The position numbers were made by a program, and so were the translations under genes. From CAZGVV01 sp964529155 (GTDB lineage: Bacteria; Pseudomonadota; Alphaproteobacteria; Rickettsiales; SXRF01): a DNA stretch of 27,985 bases. This document shows positions 27,161 through 27,985 of the stretch, piece after piece; position 1 is the first letter of the stretch, and each line of letters begins with the position of its first letter. The notes beneath the pieces were generated by a model, which had not been told where the DNA came from, did no database searches, and saw only the letters and a program-made list of their open reading frames with translations. The DNA is taken from positions 1 to 27,985 of the forward strand of contig CAZGVV010000024.1 in NCBI GenBank assembly GCA_964529155.1. Direction: 5' to 3'.

Positions 27161-27838
27161 TTATTGCAAGAATGCGTTGCCTACAGAAACAGCCAGCGCA
27201 CCGGCTGTATAGCGCGCATCCGGAAGGTGATTTGCCGCATGCGACACTACCCATTCAGGCAATTCGCTTAAAGGCGGAAACGTGGTGTCAGCAAGCAAAG
27301 ACGGGCCAGTACGATGCTTTCCATTTTCCACCGGTGGCATAGCAGCCCCTGGTGGTGGTGGCGGGGGCGGCGGTGGTGCTGGCATCACAGGAAGTGGCAA
27401 AGCAGGCGCCGGGCTTGCCGGTGCTGTCGGCGCAGGCAGCGATTTATTACCATCTTTAGCCGCCGCACCGGATGCAGAAGCAGGAGGCACAGGTGCTGGC
27501 GCAGACGGCACAACCGGTTCAGTCAGCGAAGGTGACGGCATCACGGGCGTCACGGGCGCTGATTCATTTTTAATGGATTGGAAAGGTGCGCTTTCTAACG
27601 CCTTGCGATCCGATTCCGATTTTGCTTTGGAATGCTGCAATGCTTCCGCCTCTTGCGGCGCATTTTTCTTGACCTGCTGCAATTCCTCGGGCGGCTGCGG
27701 CACGCTGTTTAATGTCGGATAGGGCTGCGCTTCCTTTTGATCCGCCACTTCAATTTTCTTCACCGGTGCGGCAGATGCCTTGGCAACCGCTTGCTTATGG
27801 CTTTTTGCCGTATGTTTCTTTTTATGGGTGTGGCGCAT
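27161..27838 (-). CDS. Pro/Lys-rich low-complexity protein, possibly truncated at its N-terminus
   Basis: Function not recognised. From the ATG at 27838 the product is 225 aa. It starts with a His/Lys-rich segment (MRHTHKKKHTAKSHKQ), continues through Gln/Glu/Lys-rich sequence, then long Pro/Ala/Ser runs including nine consecutive prolines, and ends with EWVVSHAANHLPDARYTAG. The frame stays open upstream (TTG at 27859) to the window edge. No signal peptide, no good ribosome-binding site and a sharp composition change at about 27840 suggest that the true 5' end has been replaced. It could be a periplasm-spanning or histone-like basic protein; neither can be shown. It ends 11 bp before the aminotransferase GTG and is probably co-transcribed with it. 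Confidence 0.55.
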   Translation of the reverse strand: MRHTHKKKHTAKSHKQAVAKASAAPVKKIEVADQKEAQPYPTLNSVPQPPEELQQVKKNAPQEAEALQHSKAKSESDRKALESAPFQSIKNESAPVTPVMPSPSLTEPVVPSAPAPVPPASASGAAAKDGNKSLPAPTAPASPAPALPLPVMPAPPPPPPPPPGAAMPPVENGKHRTGPSLLADTTFPPLSELPEWVVSHAANHLPDARYTAGALAVSVGNAFLQ

Positions 27839-27985
27839 ATGATGGCGGCGTTTGGGCAATTGCCACAGCCGGTGATCAATGCGGTGCTGGCCTGTCTGGG
27901 GGTGTTGGGCGTGGCCGGCCCGGTGGTCTTGGCGATGGGGCAGGTCGGCGCGACCGCAGCCCTGCTGGTGGCCATGCGCGGGGCG
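27839..27985 (+). CDS. Fragment resembling a phage tail tape-measure protein
   Basis: From ATG 27839 the frame is open to the window edge, 49 codons, and reads MMAAFGQLPQPVINAVLACL and then GVLGVAGPVVLAMGQVGATA. A Pro followed by a Gly/Ala/Leu hydrophobic stretch with GPVVLAMGQ resembles the hydrophobic region of tail tape-measure proteins in tailed phages. The region is about 77% G+C at 27901-27960 (46 of 60), far above the rest of the window. The part of such a protein that should lie upstream is absent; the opposite-strand Pro-rich gene is there instead. Evidence is short and the identification is tentative. Confidence 0.35.
   Translation, partial: MMAAFGQLPQPVINAVLACLGVLGVAGPVVLAMGQVGATAALLVAMRGA

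Overview
The window looks like a stretch of alphaproteobacterial chromosome of about 50% G+C. The evidence is gene content and order: carB next to greA; a guaA - YfgM-like - bamB - der block; and an aminotransferase - hom - glpX block. MutL, Der, GuaA and GlpX all read as alphaproteobacterial-type proteins. I cannot name a genus. No tRNA, rRNA, CRISPR array or insertion sequence is visible.

Layout. 1-3425 (+): the 3' part of carB (its 5' end lies outside the window), then greA. 3430-3532: an intergenic element of interleaved inverted repeats. 3547-8098: two large proteins I do not recognise, one on each strand, diverging from a 259-bp promoter region; the leftward one is built from two tandem copies of one unknown domain. 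8259-10049: mutL. 10103-13159: a polyprenyl-phosphate sugar-phosphate transferase whose stop codon overlaps the start of an OmpR-type response regulator, followed by its histidine kinase. 13346-13675: a small exported protein with a near-consensus promoter bracketed by an inverted repeat, and a strong intrinsic terminator. 13822-18799: guaA, the YfgM-like protein, bamB and der (purine synthesis, envelope biogenesis, ribosome maturation). 18861-19781: an ABC-2-type ATPase without an adjacent permease. 19799-22128 (-): an A+T-rich Tat-signal-like orphan, and a large pseudopilin with a poly-serine linker and a Cys-rich tail. 22171-27149 (-): dctA, glpX, hom and an AlaC-type aminotransferase. The aminotransferase is interrupted by one amber codon exactly where the PLP-contacting tyrosine is expected. 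27161-27838 (-): a Pro/Lys-rich protein. After about 27840 the sequence becomes very G+C rich and reads like part of a phage tail tape-measure protein, so the right edge is an integration boundary or an assembly chimera.

How the genes work together. Most of the window is core metabolism and housekeeping: pyrimidine/arginine and purine synthesis, aspartate-family amino acids, gluconeogenesis, C4-dicarboxylate import, mismatch repair, transcript cleavage, outer-membrane protein assembly and ribosome assembly. The glycan enzyme/two-component operon plus the exported protein suggests envelope regulation. The best candidates for something undescribed are the divergent 809-aa/620-aa pair, the matching A-B-A'-B' repeat elements at 3430 and 23494, the bracketed promoter at 13235-13285, the poly-Ser/Cys-rich pseudopilin with a possible frameshifted end, and the active-site amber codon.
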